Assembly (NCBI RefSeq): GCF_003402235.1
Contig: NZ_QEWO01000001.1
Location: forward strand, 1,116,001-1,180,000
Source of the DNA: Parahaliea mediterranea
GTDB lineage: Bacteria > Pseudomonadota > Gammaproteobacteria > Pseudomonadales > Halieaceae
Direction: 5' to 3'
Length of the DNA stretch: 64,000 nucleotides
The notes below the pieces were generated by a model. That model worked only from the letters and a program-made list of their open reading frames with translations. It made no database searches and had not been told where the DNA came from. Shown one piece after another: positions 14,922 to 24,165 of this stretch. The translations under genes were made by a program, and so were the position numbers. Positions within the stretch are counted from its first letter, which is position 1. Every line of letters starts with the position of its first letter.

Positions 14922-16766
14922 CTACCAGAGGGGCCAGTTCACCCCGAAGGCGATGTGAAAGCCTTCATCCTGCAGGTCTTTTTCGGGGGGCGGCGGCACG
15001 TCGTCATCGGCAATGCGCTCACCGTAGTACAGGCTGAAGAAGGTATGGGCGCTCGGCAGCCAGCGCAGGCCCAGGCCAATGCTGCTGATTTCCGCCGGGC
15101 TGTGGGTGGACAGCTTGTCGTCGTAGTCCCAGCTGCGGCCGTAGTCCACAAAGGGAATGGCGGTGAGGTTCCAGCGGCTGACACCGGCGTCATTGGTGAA
15201 CAGGGGAATGCGCCACTCCAGGGAGGCGCTCACGCCGCTGTCGCGAACCAGCTGGTTTTCTCGAAAGCCACGCACCGAGTACACCCCGCCAATGGCCACT
15301 TTCTCTACCGACAGCAGGGGGTCGAAGGCCTGCTGCCACACGCTGCTGAACACCAGCTGGCTGTGCAGCCAGGGCATGCGGCGGGCGTATTGGAACTGGG
15401 TCAGCAGGGCGGTAAAGCTACTCTCGGGAATGCGCGCGCCGGTATCGAGCTGGCGGCTTGGGGCATCGTCCGGGATGGTGGTGGCCCCAAACCAGTCCAG
15501 GCCGTAGCGCACGCTGCTGCGCAGGGCCAGCACGGCGTTGTCGCTGCGCTCAATCCACTCGGCGCCAATGCTGGCATTGGTGGCGGTGATTTCCCCGTCC
15601 CGGGCGCCCAGCGAAAACGAAAAGGGTTTACCCAGCAATGTGGTTTCCGAATGGCTGTAGTTCAGGCCCACAAACATTTCGATGCTGCGCTGAAGCTCAT
15701 CCACCAGCGGGTGGGTGAGGGAGATGCCCCAGGATTCGGTGTCGCTCTCGATATCCAGCTCGTCAAAGGGCGACTCGACCACTTCCGACTCGCCCCGCCG
15801 GTAGCCCACCCACAGCCGGGTATCGCCATCGGTCAGCGGGCGGGTGTAATCGATGTAGAGATCTTTCAACCCCTCGCTGGCGCTGCCGGCAAAGGCCAGG
15901 CGGTCAGCCTGCCCGGTCAGGTTCAGGTGCTCCAGGCTCACCACGCCGCGCTCGGCGCCGACGCTGGGCGAGCGGTAGTTATCGGCCGTCAGGGCCAGGC
16001 GCAGGGCCTTTTCCTCTTCCAGCTGCAACTGCAGGTCGGCCTCACCCGGTGTCAACCCGGGCACCAAAGACGCATTCACCTTGCGGATCAGCGGGTTGAG
16101 CTCCAGGCCCAGCAGGCTGTCCTGCAAGTCGTAAACGTTGAGCGGCTGGCCGACATCGCGGCGCAGGCGGGCCTCCAGCCGCTGCTGGGGATAGCGGCCG
16201 TTGGAATCAAGGGCGATGTGCCTGAGCTCGCCTTCGATGGCCTGCATGCGCAGGGTGCCCTGCTCGGGCAGGGGCTGTGGCAACACCACCCCGGAATTCA
16301 CGTAGCCGGCGTTGTAGTACAGCAGCGATAGCCGCCGCTGCAGTTCGCGCAGCTGCTCCGGGCTGAGCGCCCGGTTGGCAAAGGGTTCGGTGACCGAGGC
16401 GATCGCCTGGGCCGGGAACACGGTGTTGCCCTCCACCACAATGTCGCTGACGCGCATGCCGTGAGCGGCCGGCACCGGCTCTTCGGCGGCACCCGCTGGC
16501 GGCGCCGGCAGCACCTGCCGGTGTACCGGCGGCCGGGCGGCCTCGGCGTCCACCGTAAAGCCGGGTTCGGCGAAGGGGTCTTCGGCATCGCTGAAGCCAC
16601 GCCCCACATTGTCGCGGAAGGAGGAAATGGCTGAGCCCGCCGGCGGGTTCTGGGCCAGGGCGGGCGGGCCGGTCAGGGCCAGCAGGCCCAGCGCTCCCGA
16701 CGCTCCCAACGCTTTCAACACAGCCCGCACCAGCAGGCGCGCCGCAATCAGTTGCGCACGTTGCAT
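14922..16766 (-). CDS. TpsB outer-membrane transporter (ShlB/FhaC/HecB family)
   Basis: Two-partner secretion transporter of 614 aa that exports the TpsA protein across the outer membrane. An N-terminal signal segment ends near PPALAQ, followed by a Pro/Ala-rich linker. POTRA repeats begin around residue 104 (MRVSDIVVEGNTVFPAQ) and the second half is a 16-strand-type barrel. The VRGF motif (SVRGFRENQLVRDSG) and FVDYGRSW correspond to the conserved L6-loop and late-strand motifs of FhaC. The C-terminus ends in an aromatic residue (NWPLW). The start overlaps the end of the tpsA gene by 19 nt, so the pair is translationally coupled. It is the last gene of the operon. Confidence 0.92.
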   Translation of the reverse strand: MQRAQLIAARLLVRAVLKALGASGALGLLALTGPPALAQNPPAGSAISSFRDNVGRGFSDAEDPFAEPGFTVDAEAARPPVHRQVLPAPPAGAAEEPVPAAHGMRVSDIVVEGNTVFPAQAIASVTEPFANRALSPEQLRELQRRLSLLYYNAGYVNSGVVLPQPLPEQGTLRMQAIEGELRHIALDSNGRYPQQRLEARLRRDVGQPLNVYDLQDSLLGLELNPLIRKVNASLVPGLTPGEADLQLQLEEEKALRLALTADNYRSPSVGAERGVVSLEHLNLTGQADRLAFAGSASEGLKDLYIDYTRPLTDGDTRLWVGYRRGESEVVESPFDELDIESDTESWGISLTHPLVDELQRSIEMFVGLNYSHSETTLLGKPFSFSLGARDGEITATNASIGAEWIERSDNAVLALRSSVRYGLDWFGATTIPDDAPSRQLDTGARIPESSFTALLTQFQYARRMPWLHSQLVFSSVWQQAFDPLLSVEKVAIGGVYSVRGFRENQLVRDSGVSASLEWRIPLFTNDAGVSRWNLTAIPFVDYGRSWDYDDKLSTHSPAEISSIGLGLRWLPSAHTFFSLYYGERIADDDVPPPPEKDLQDEGFHIAFGVNWPLW

Positions 16767-19700
16767 GGGGCCTCCTGGCGCAGGGCAATCATGCTGTGGC
16801 CGGTTGGGGCACTGGCTCCGGGCCAGGCGCGCGCGCCCGGCGGCGCGCCGGCGGCCTCGCCCGCCGTGCTCATCCCGCTGGTGAGGTAGTCGTCGTAGCG
16901 CTCGGCCATGGCGCCCTCCCCGCGCACCACCAGGCTGCTGGCATCCTCGGGATTGATGGCGCAGCGGTCCTGTATCAGGTTGGTGGCATCCAGCAGGGCC
17001 ACGTCCAGCTCAGCCACCGCCGCGCTGATGTCCTGCTCGGGGGCATTGATTTCCAGGCTTCCAGCATCGCCCAGGGTGGAGGTGACCTGGAAGGTCGACA
17101 GCGCGTCGCGCAGGAAGTTGTCGGCATTGATATTGATACGCCCGCCGTTGCCGGCATTGGCGCTGGCCAACAGGGCGCTGTAACGCACCAGCACCAGCTC
17201 CGCCGGCGCCAGCGGATCGCCCAGGGTGATGGAGCCGCCGTTGCCGGCGGCGTCGGAGGACTGGGAATCGGCAGTAATCACAACGATGCCCTCAACACTG
17301 GGTTCGCCGTCAATCTGGATGTCGCGGCCAAAGATGTTGACGTCGCCGCCACCGCCGTTTTCCGAGGTGCCCTCGACCTTCGCCCTATCGATACGCACCT
17401 CATCGGCGCGCAGCAGAATCGTACCGGCGTCGCCGGAGCCGGCGGATATGGTCTGGATAACCGCCCGGTCTTCCAGCAGTAGCGAGCCCTCGGCCACCAG
17501 GCTCACATCGCCGGCATCGCTGCTGCCCAGGGCATTGCTGAGCAGCTCTGTGCCGACGCCGGACAGGGCGATGTCGCCGCCACTGATCAGCAGGATGCTG
17601 CCGGTGATGCCGGCATCGGTGGTGGCGGATTGCATGGACACATTCTCCACCCGTAGCTGTTCGCCCGCCGTCAGCAACACCTGCCCCGCCGGCGCCAGGC
17701 CCACCGAGTTGCTCTGTAACGTGCTGTCGCGCAGGTTCAGTTCGGTGCTGGCGGATACGCTGATCTGCGCCGGCGTATCACTGGGATCGAGAGATAGCGT
17801 GGAGGTGCTCAGCACGCTGTCCTGTACCTGCACATTGGCGCCATCGAGCAGGATGAAGCCGGCGGCGGCACCCTGGTCACTGGCCAGGCTGCTGGCAAAG
17901 ACGTTGGACAGTTCGAGCGAATCCAGTGCCGCCATGGAAATGATGCCTGCCTGGCCGGTATCCACAGAAGCGGTCGAGACGCTGGTCGACAGGGGGGAAT
18001 CAATGGCGATGCGGCCCGCCTGCAGGATAATGGCCCCTGAGTTACCGGCACCGAGCGTATTGCTGGCCAGATCGTAGGGGGCGCTGATCAGAAGGTCCTG
18101 CGCCGCGGACAGCACGATATTGCCACTGTCGCCGGACGATGAGGTAAAGCTGCTGATGCTGCCCCGCAGGGCCCCGTCGGCAATGTCACTCATACGGATA
18201 TTGCGGCCCGTCAGGGCAATGGTGCCCGCGGCGCCGGTGGCAGCGATATCACTGTCGCTGCTGGAATTAATCTCCAGGCTGCCGCGCAGGTTGAGATCCC
18301 CCTGGGCGGTGACAAAGATGTTGCCGCCGTTGAAGGCATTGCTGGTGCCGGTAGCAAGGCGCGACACCCCGTCACCGTCGGCGGCCAGCGTAATGTCGCC
18401 GGCGGCATCCAGCAGAATGGATGCGCCGCTACGCCCCTGGCCAATCAAACCGGTCAAGCTGCTGTTGCGCAGTTCCAGGCCGCCAGCACCGGCCTGCAGG
18501 CCGATGAAGCGCTCATCCCCCGGGTGAACACCCGCAGACAGCATTTGCACGCCATCACCGTAAATGCGGTTCGCCCGGAGCAGAATATCGCCGGCGGCGC
18601 CGCCGGCGGAATTGATACTGCTGATGCCCGACACAACGCCCGGCTGGCCGGTGAGCAACAGTTCATCCTGCACGTTCAGCAGGATGTCCCCCGCCGGTGC
18701 AGCGCCAAAGCTGAAGGACTGCAGTTGGCTGTCACTCAGGCTGAAGCGCTGCAGTGGCAACGAGGCGCTGGTGCCAAGCAGGATATTGCCCGGGGCACTG
18801 GCACTGCCCTGGCTGAGGACGATGCTGTCGCTCAACATCACCTGCTGGCTGTCGATGCGAATGTCTCCGCCGGCCAACTCACCACTGGCCCCACTCTGCA
18901 GCAGGGTATTGCGAAGGGCAGTGCCACTGGTTGCGCGCAGGGTGATCGGCACCGTTTGGGTGGCCGACACCGCATTGATGTAGGTATTGGACATCTCGAC
19001 ACTGTCTGCCAGCAGGGTCAGGCCAACCCGCTCGGCAAAGCCAAAATCGGAAACATCCAGCGGTATGCCGTCGATGCGGATACCGCCCAGCGCCGCTCCC
19101 GCCTCGGCGCTTAACACATGCGGCATGGCGGCATCGACCTGCATCACCCCGCCGGCAGCCAGGGCCCCAAGGCCAAGGCTGTTGGCGCGCAGGGACGTGC
19201 CCTCTTCAGGCGCCAAACCGGCGCTGGCGCTGAAGGCAGGGCCAATGTCGCCGGAAAGTTGCAGGGCCGGTGTAGCGGGGTCCAGGCTGGTGCCCACCAG
19301 GGTCAGGTTGGGTAACAGCACCGGAATATTCGTGTTGTCCGGGTCGGCAATCGCCACCGTAATGCCCCGGGCGGTAACCCCGGCGGGCAAATCCTGCCGG
19401 TCGAGAAAGCCAAAGGCTGAAGGTTCTGCCACCGACAGGACCGAGGACAATACCGGCTCGTGGGAATAGAAGCTCTCGCCGTTGGCAAAGCCCAGCCGGT
19501 TGGCGGTGGAAAGCACAAAGGTACTCTGGGTATCAAAGAGCGCGCCGTCGCCCACCACAATACCGTTGGGGTTGATCAGCCACAGGGCCGCAGCGGTGGG
19601 CACCAGGCTGCTGCCGAGGTCCTGGCGCACCTGCATGCCGCCGTAGATTTCCGTTGCGGTGTTGCCGCTGACCCGCGCAATGATGTGGTTGATGTTGGCG

Positions 19701-19987
19701 GACTGATGGCTAAAGGTGGCCACCTCGTCGCGGCCCACCCCAAAGGCGGAGAAGCTGTGAAACAGGTTGTTGCCGGCAACCGCACCGTCGCCTTCGCGAA
19801 TCTCGAACTGGCCGCCCCGCAGGGTGCCCGCCGCGTTGGGGCCGATGCTGCCGTCGAACACGGCATCCGGCCAGGCGCTGTGGGCCCAGGCCGCCGCCAG
19901 CAACGGCAGCAGCCGCCCAAGGCCTGCGCGCCGTAGCATCAGGCGCTGTCCCGGCAGCGCAGCGCCCAACGGTTTTCTCTCAGCCAT
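16748..19987 (-). CDS. TpsA exoprotein with hemagglutinin N-terminal (TPS) domain
   Basis: Secreted beta-helical protein of 1079 aa. A signal peptide (residues ~15-39) is followed by the TPS domain (~45-165), which carries GNNLFHSFSAF and LINPNGIVVGDGA; NPNG at 139-142 is the family's secretion motif. The body is made of repeated beta-helix turns rich in G, D, S and L (AGDILL, SGNIVL, AGTILL). The C-terminus has a conserved-looking Cys and SSLVVRGEGAM segment, as in cyanobacterial-type TpsA proteins. The ATG at 19987 has AAGGAGG 6 nt upstream. It lies 21 nt after the CHAT gene and overlaps tpsB. No RGD or toxin domain is seen; adhesin or matrix function is inferred. Confidence 0.9.
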   Translation of the reverse strand: MAERKPLGAALPGQRLMLRRAGLGRLLPLLAAAWAHSAWPDAVFDGSIGPNAAGTLRGGQFEIREGDGAVAGNNLFHSFSAFGVGRDEVATFSHQSANINHIIARVSGNTATEIYGGMQVRQDLGSSLVPTAAALWLINPNGIVVGDGALFDTQSTFVLSTANRLGFANGESFYSHEPVLSSVLSVAEPSAFGFLDRQDLPAGVTARGITVAIADPDNTNIPVLLPNLTLVGTSLDPATPALQLSGDIGPAFSASAGLAPEEGTSLRANSLGLGALAAGGVMQVDAAMPHVLSAEAGAALGGIRIDGIPLDVSDFGFAERVGLTLLADSVEMSNTYINAVSATQTVPITLRATSGTALRNTLLQSGASGELAGGDIRIDSQQVMLSDSIVLSQGSASAPGNILLGTSASLPLQRFSLSDSQLQSFSFGAAPAGDILLNVQDELLLTGQPGVVSGISSINSAGGAAGDILLRANRIYGDGVQMLSAGVHPGDERFIGLQAGAGGLELRNSSLTGLIGQGRSGASILLDAAGDITLAADGDGVSRLATGTSNAFNGGNIFVTAQGDLNLRGSLEINSSSDSDIAATGAAGTIALTGRNIRMSDIADGALRGSISSFTSSSGDSGNIVLSAAQDLLISAPYDLASNTLGAGNSGAIILQAGRIAIDSPLSTSVSTASVDTGQAGIISMAALDSLELSNVFASSLASDQGAAAGFILLDGANVQVQDSVLSTSTLSLDPSDTPAQISVSASTELNLRDSTLQSNSVGLAPAGQVLLTAGEQLRVENVSMQSATTDAGITGSILLISGGDIALSGVGTELLSNALGSSDAGDVSLVAEGSLLLEDRAVIQTISAGSGDAGTILLRADEVRIDRAKVEGTSENGGGGDVNIFGRDIQIDGEPSVEGIVVITADSQSSDAAGNGGSITLGDPLAPAELVLVRYSALLASANAGNGGRININADNFLRDALSTFQVTSTLGDAGSLEINAPEQDISAAVAELDVALLDATNLIQDRCAINPEDASSLVVRGEGAMAERYDDYLTSGMSTAGEAAGAPPGARAWPGASAPTGHSMIALRQEAPCNVRN

Positions 19988-20008
19988 GTCCTGCCTCCTT
20001 GCCATGCG

Positions 20009-22363
20009 CTACAGCCAGTTGCCAATCAACAAAAACGGCGCCCATTGGCTGGGGTGGGGGTTGCCGCCCTCCTGAATCCACTTGCGTTGCGCCCGCTGCA
20101 GGCTGCGCGCCTTGGACTCACCGGCGGTGGACAGCAAACGATAGAACTCGGTAATGATGTCGAGGGTGGCCTTGTCATCCACCTCCCACAGGGTGGCCAG
20201 GGCACTGCGCGCACCGGCCTTCAGGGCCACGCCGGCCAGGCCAAGCGCCGCTCGGTCATCCCCGGCGGCGGTCTCGCAGGCGCTTAGCACCAGCAATTCC
20301 AGAGGGTCGCTGCTGCCAGCCCGGGACTGGATGGTGCGCCCCAGTTCGTTGATGCGCAGCCGGCTGTCGTAAGTAAGCAGGAAGGAATCGTCGTAGCTGC
20401 CGCCGAACTGGCCGTGGGTGGCAAAGTGCACCACGCTGTAATCGCCGCTGGCCAACTCCCCCTCCACGCGGTTGAGGGTAAAGGCGCCATTGGCGAGCAC
20501 ACTGGCATCCACCAGCCGGTTCAGGTTGTCGAGTTCGGTACTCACACTCGGCAGGGCGGGAAAGCCCTGCACCGATTCCGACAGCCCCCCGGCCAGGGCG
20601 GTGTAGCTGCGCCCGGCGAAGGGTTTGGGGTCAATCAGGGTGAGCCCCGGGGCCGTGGCCAGGGCAAAGCGCTCGATAAGAAAGCGCTTGCCATCGTGCA
20701 GTGCCGCCAGGGGGATGGTGCGCAGAGGGCCATCGGGCACGAACACCAGCGTATCCACACCAGCTTGTTCCAAGGTCGCCAGTAAAGGCTCGACCAGATA
20801 GCCGTAGAGCCGACGCGCCTGGTCGAGATAGTCGTCGGTGCCGGTATCGGCTTCAAGGTTAAGGCGAAAATCCCGCACCAGTGTCACCAGGGTTGCGCGA
20901 TCCACGGCAACCGCCAGCTGGTGAATATCATCACCGGTGCTCAGCAGCAGCTCCAGGCGATCCTCCAGCAGCACGGGATACAGCACCGCTGTACGCCCTG
21001 CCAGGGCATCCAACTGTACCGCCTGGTCACCCAGGCACTGCTGCTGGAAGTAGTCTTCCACCTCCGCCAGTTTCAAACCTTCCAGGGCGCTTCTGGCGGT
21101 TTGCAGCAGGGCCTGCTTCTCGGCGCCCTCTTCCAGGGCGATGCTCTGCTGCAGCAGCAGGTCGGCGTATTCGTAGTACAGGGGCTGGATCACCGTGGCC
21201 AGCGACGCCTGGTCGAATACCTCCAGGTTGGCGCGCAAGGTTTGCAGCGACGCCACTGCGCGCCCGTAGGCGTCGATGGCCGCAGTGTTGTCACCAAGGC
21301 TACTGAAGGATTGAGCCAGCAACCACTCCCAGCGATATTCAAGATCCTGCGACCCGGCCCGCGAGGCCGCCAACAGCGCACCGCGGGCCAGGCGCAGGGC
21401 GCTGTCGAACTGGCGATCATCCGCATAGAGCCCGGCCATGTAACCCTTGACCAGCGATTCATCCCGCGCCGCCAGCGGGCTTTGGCGCCCGGCCTGTTCG
21501 AGCAATTGCAGCGCCTGCAGGCGATAGCCCTGATCCGCGCCAAAGCGGTTAACTGCCTCCCGGTACAGGGCCGCTAGGGCAATGCGACTGTGCAGCACCG
21601 GCGCCGGTGGCGACGGCTGCGACGGAACGGCACGCAGCTCATCCGCCAGGCGTTGGGCAGCGTCCAGAAACGCGGGCACCTGCCCATCCTCCAGCAGGGC
21701 CCTGGCAGCATTGACCCGGTAAACCAGCGCCTGGGGCGTGCCCGCCACAGCCTGTGCCGCTGCGGCAAAGTCCGCCAGCGCGCCGGCGCTGTCGCCCCGG
21801 CGCTGCTGAATGATCGCCGCGTCGTTGAGCAGGCTGGCGCGCAGGGTGGGCGCCAGCGCCTGCCGCCACTGCAGGGCCTCGGTAATGGCCCCCTCCGCCG
21901 GAGCCAGCTCGCCTTTGAGCAGATGCAGCAGGGCCTGCTGGTGCAGGGCCTGTGCGGTGAGCGCGGGCTCTGGCCTGGCGCCGGCGGCCAGCTGCGCCTG
22001 CAGCTGCGACAGAGCAAGCTCGGCACGGCTCACCCGGCCCAGCCGGCGCAACACATCCACACGTAACAGCGCGGCGGCGGGCGGTAGGGGCTGCGCCTCA
22101 CCGCCAGACTCGCCGGCGGGGTACTGCTCCAACACAGCCAGTGCCGCGTTCAGTTCGCCGCGATCAGCCAGGGCCTGGGCTTGCCCCAGGGGCAGGGCCG
22201 GATCGGCCTGCGCTACGCGGACAGGGACCACAATCGCTGCCAGCACGATGGCCAGAAATAGCGTGCAGAAGCATTGCTCCCAATCAGGAAGACGCCGCAC
22301 CCATCTCGTTCGCAGCCCAAATGGATGAAAAAAAATCGGGGGCCAGGCCATAAAGGGAATCAT
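20009..22363 (-). CDS. Membrane-anchored TPR-CHAT protease-like protein
   Basis: CHAT (caspase/separase-like) protein of 784 aa. A hydrophobic segment around residues 33-50, preceded by arginines, should act as signal anchor or signal peptide and place the rest in the periplasm. Residues ~55-440 are Ala/Leu-rich TPR-like helices, and ~480-784 form the CHAT domain. His650 (HFATHGQF) and Cys696 (VLSACETA) are the expected catalytic pair; LATLWEVDD and the QWAPFLLIG end are also family hallmarks. The start codon overlaps the kinase stop as ATGA, indicating coupled translation. It probably cleaves a partner protein; substrates are unknown, with TpsA or the OmpA protein as natural candidates. Confidence 0.9.
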   Translation of the reverse strand: MIPFMAWPPIFFHPFGLRTRWVRRLPDWEQCFCTLFLAIVLAAIVVPVRVAQADPALPLGQAQALADRGELNAALAVLEQYPAGESGGEAQPLPPAAALLRVDVLRRLGRVSRAELALSQLQAQLAAGARPEPALTAQALHQQALLHLLKGELAPAEGAITEALQWRQALAPTLRASLLNDAAIIQQRRGDSAGALADFAAAAQAVAGTPQALVYRVNAARALLEDGQVPAFLDAAQRLADELRAVPSQPSPPAPVLHSRIALAALYREAVNRFGADQGYRLQALQLLEQAGRQSPLAARDESLVKGYMAGLYADDRQFDSALRLARGALLAASRAGSQDLEYRWEWLLAQSFSSLGDNTAAIDAYGRAVASLQTLRANLEVFDQASLATVIQPLYYEYADLLLQQSIALEEGAEKQALLQTARSALEGLKLAEVEDYFQQQCLGDQAVQLDALAGRTAVLYPVLLEDRLELLLSTGDDIHQLAVAVDRATLVTLVRDFRLNLEADTGTDDYLDQARRLYGYLVEPLLATLEQAGVDTLVFVPDGPLRTIPLAALHDGKRFLIERFALATAPGLTLIDPKPFAGRSYTALAGGLSESVQGFPALPSVSTELDNLNRLVDASVLANGAFTLNRVEGELASGDYSVVHFATHGQFGGSYDDSFLLTYDSRLRINELGRTIQSRAGSSDPLELLVLSACETAAGDDRAALGLAGVALKAGARSALATLWEVDDKATLDIITEFYRLLSTAGESKARSLQRAQRKWIQEGGNPHPSQWAPFLLIGNWL

Positions 22364-24147
22364 AAGGGATCTTCCAGGTAGCTTTTGGCGCCGGGATGGC
22401 CAAGGGCCGCCGCCTGCCGGAAAAAGTCTCGGGCGCGCCCGGGGTCGGCCGGTTGCCCGTAGAGCCCCCCGTCCAGAATACGGGCCAGGTTAAACAGGGC
22501 GTTGCGATCACCCTGTTCGGCAGCCCTGCTCAACAGGGCCAGTCCATCGTCGATATCCCGCCCCAGCATTCGCCCCTCCAGACGCTCGTTGCCAAGCACG
22601 GTCTGGGCCAGGTAGAACCCGGCATCAGCGGAGGCCTGCAGGGCGCCCAAGGCCTCGCGCCGCTGCTCGTCGTTGCGGGCCTGGGCCAGCTGCAACATGG
22701 CGTAGTGGTAGCGGGCAAAGGCATTGCCGCTGGCGGCGGCCTGCCTGGCGAATTGCAACGCCTGTGCTGGGTCCTCGGCTACGCCCCAGCCGGTGTCGTA
22801 AAGCTCGCTCACAATCAGCTGCGCCCGGTTGTCACCCGCTATCGCCCGTTGGCGCAGGGCGGCAAAAGCTTCCGGGGACTGGCCCCGCTTGAATTGCAGC
22901 ATCGGGGTAAAAACACTGTCCGGAAAGGCCGCCACAAAGTCCTGTTCCCGGTCCTCTAACCCGGCGTTCACTGCGTCGTAGAAGGCAAAGAATTCCCCCG
23001 GTGGAGGCAGGTCTAGGACGCCGCTGGCCGCCGGTGACTCCGGCGGCTGTTCGGGTGAAGCGGCACCAGCCACTGACCCGGCGCTGTCGCTCTGGTGGAC
23101 GCTACCGGCATCATCAGTGGCGGCGAAGTACCAGGCCAGAGCGCCACCCACCAGCAGCAGCGCGATGACGGCCAGCACAGTAATGGGCGACTTGGCAGGC
23201 GCACTTTGGCTGACTGTTGCCGATGCGATTGCGGATGCCTGATCCACCAGGGTTTCTGCATCCGGGTCCGCGGACGGGGCAGCGCCGGGAGCCGAGGTGG
23301 CACCTGCGGCCGCGCCCGCCTGGGGCAACACCTGCTCCAGCGCCGTCTGCAGGGCAGCGCAGTCACCAAAACGTTGCTCGCGATCATAGGCCAGCATGCC
23401 ATTGATCAGCGGCTGCAGGTATTGCAGTCGGTTTGGCATGTTTGGCACCTGCTTCTGCAGACGCTGCAGCGAAAGCTCCGCCAAAGTGCGACCGGTGAAG
23501 GGCAATTCGCCCACCAGCATCTGGTACAGCACGACGCCAAGGCTGTAGATGTCCGAGCGGCCATCCAGTGGCTGGCCCAGCGACTGTTCGGGGCTCATGT
23601 ACTTGGGGGAGCCAATCACCGATTCCACCTGGGTGATTTCCGTCAGCTCACCGGAATCATGGGCCGGGCGGGCAATGCCGAAGTCTGTCACCACCGCTTC
23701 GCCAGAATCGCGGAACAAGACGTTGTCTGGCTTGATATCCCGGTGGATAAACCCGCGCTGGTGGGCAAAGCCCAGGGCCGCGGCCACCTGCCGGGCAATG
23801 TCCAGGGCCTCGCGCTGGCTGATGGGCGAGCGCATGCGCTGGCGCAAGTCGCCGGCGGTGAGCAGTTCCATAGCCAGATAATAGAAGCCGTTGTGCTCCC
23901 CCACATCGTAGACCGACACGATATGCGGGTGCGACAGGCCACCCACAATGCGCGCCTCGCGCAGGAAGCGGCGCCCGAACTCCGGGTTGCTGGCCAGTTC
24001 CTGAAGAATCACCTTGAGGGCCACAGGGCGCTCAAAGCCCTGCTGGATAGCCAGGTAAACCTGGGCCATCCCCCCTGCGCCCAGCAAGCGCTGGATGGTG
24101 TAGCCCGGAATGGACGGCAGGCTGTCTTGCGCTGCTGTTATTGTCAT
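22360..24147 (-). CDS. Transmembrane Ser/Thr protein kinase with Sel1 repeats
   Basis: Hanks-type kinase of 595 aa. Glycine loop LGAGGMAQV (22-30), ATP-binding Lys45, HRDIKPDN (135-142) with catalytic Asp137, and DFG (155-157) are intact, so it should be active. A Pro/Ala/Ser-rich linker leads to one transmembrane helix (321-341). Residues ~440-590 are Sel1/TPR-like repeats that would lie in the periplasm as a sensor or docking domain. This inside-out layout resembles other bacterial membrane kinases. The stop overlaps the CHAT start. It lies 18 nt downstream of the OmpA-like gene. No cognate phosphatase is seen nearby. Confidence 0.95.
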   Translation of the reverse strand: MTITAAQDSLPSIPGYTIQRLLGAGGMAQVYLAIQQGFERPVALKVILQELASNPEFGRRFLREARIVGGLSHPHIVSVYDVGEHNGFYYLAMELLTAGDLRQRMRSPISQREALDIARQVAAALGFAHQRGFIHRDIKPDNVLFRDSGEAVVTDFGIARPAHDSGELTEITQVESVIGSPKYMSPEQSLGQPLDGRSDIYSLGVVLYQMLVGELPFTGRTLAELSLQRLQKQVPNMPNRLQYLQPLINGMLAYDREQRFGDCAALQTALEQVLPQAGAAAGATSAPGAAPSADPDAETLVDQASAIASATVSQSAPAKSPITVLAVIALLLVGGALAWYFAATDDAGSVHQSDSAGSVAGAASPEQPPESPAASGVLDLPPPGEFFAFYDAVNAGLEDREQDFVAAFPDSVFTPMLQFKRGQSPEAFAALRQRAIAGDNRAQLIVSELYDTGWGVAEDPAQALQFARQAAASGNAFARYHYAMLQLAQARNDEQRREALGALQASADAGFYLAQTVLGNERLEGRMLGRDIDDGLALLSRAAEQGDRNALFNLARILDGGLYGQPADPGRARDFFRQAAALGHPGAKSYLEDPL

Positions 24148-24165
24148 TCTATTCGCGGCGTCACA

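Noticed and set aside
14922-19987. Contact-dependent inhibition (CDI) system
   Set aside because: The TpsA-like protein is only 1079 aa, has no VENN-type motif or C-terminal toxin, and there is no immunity gene behind it.
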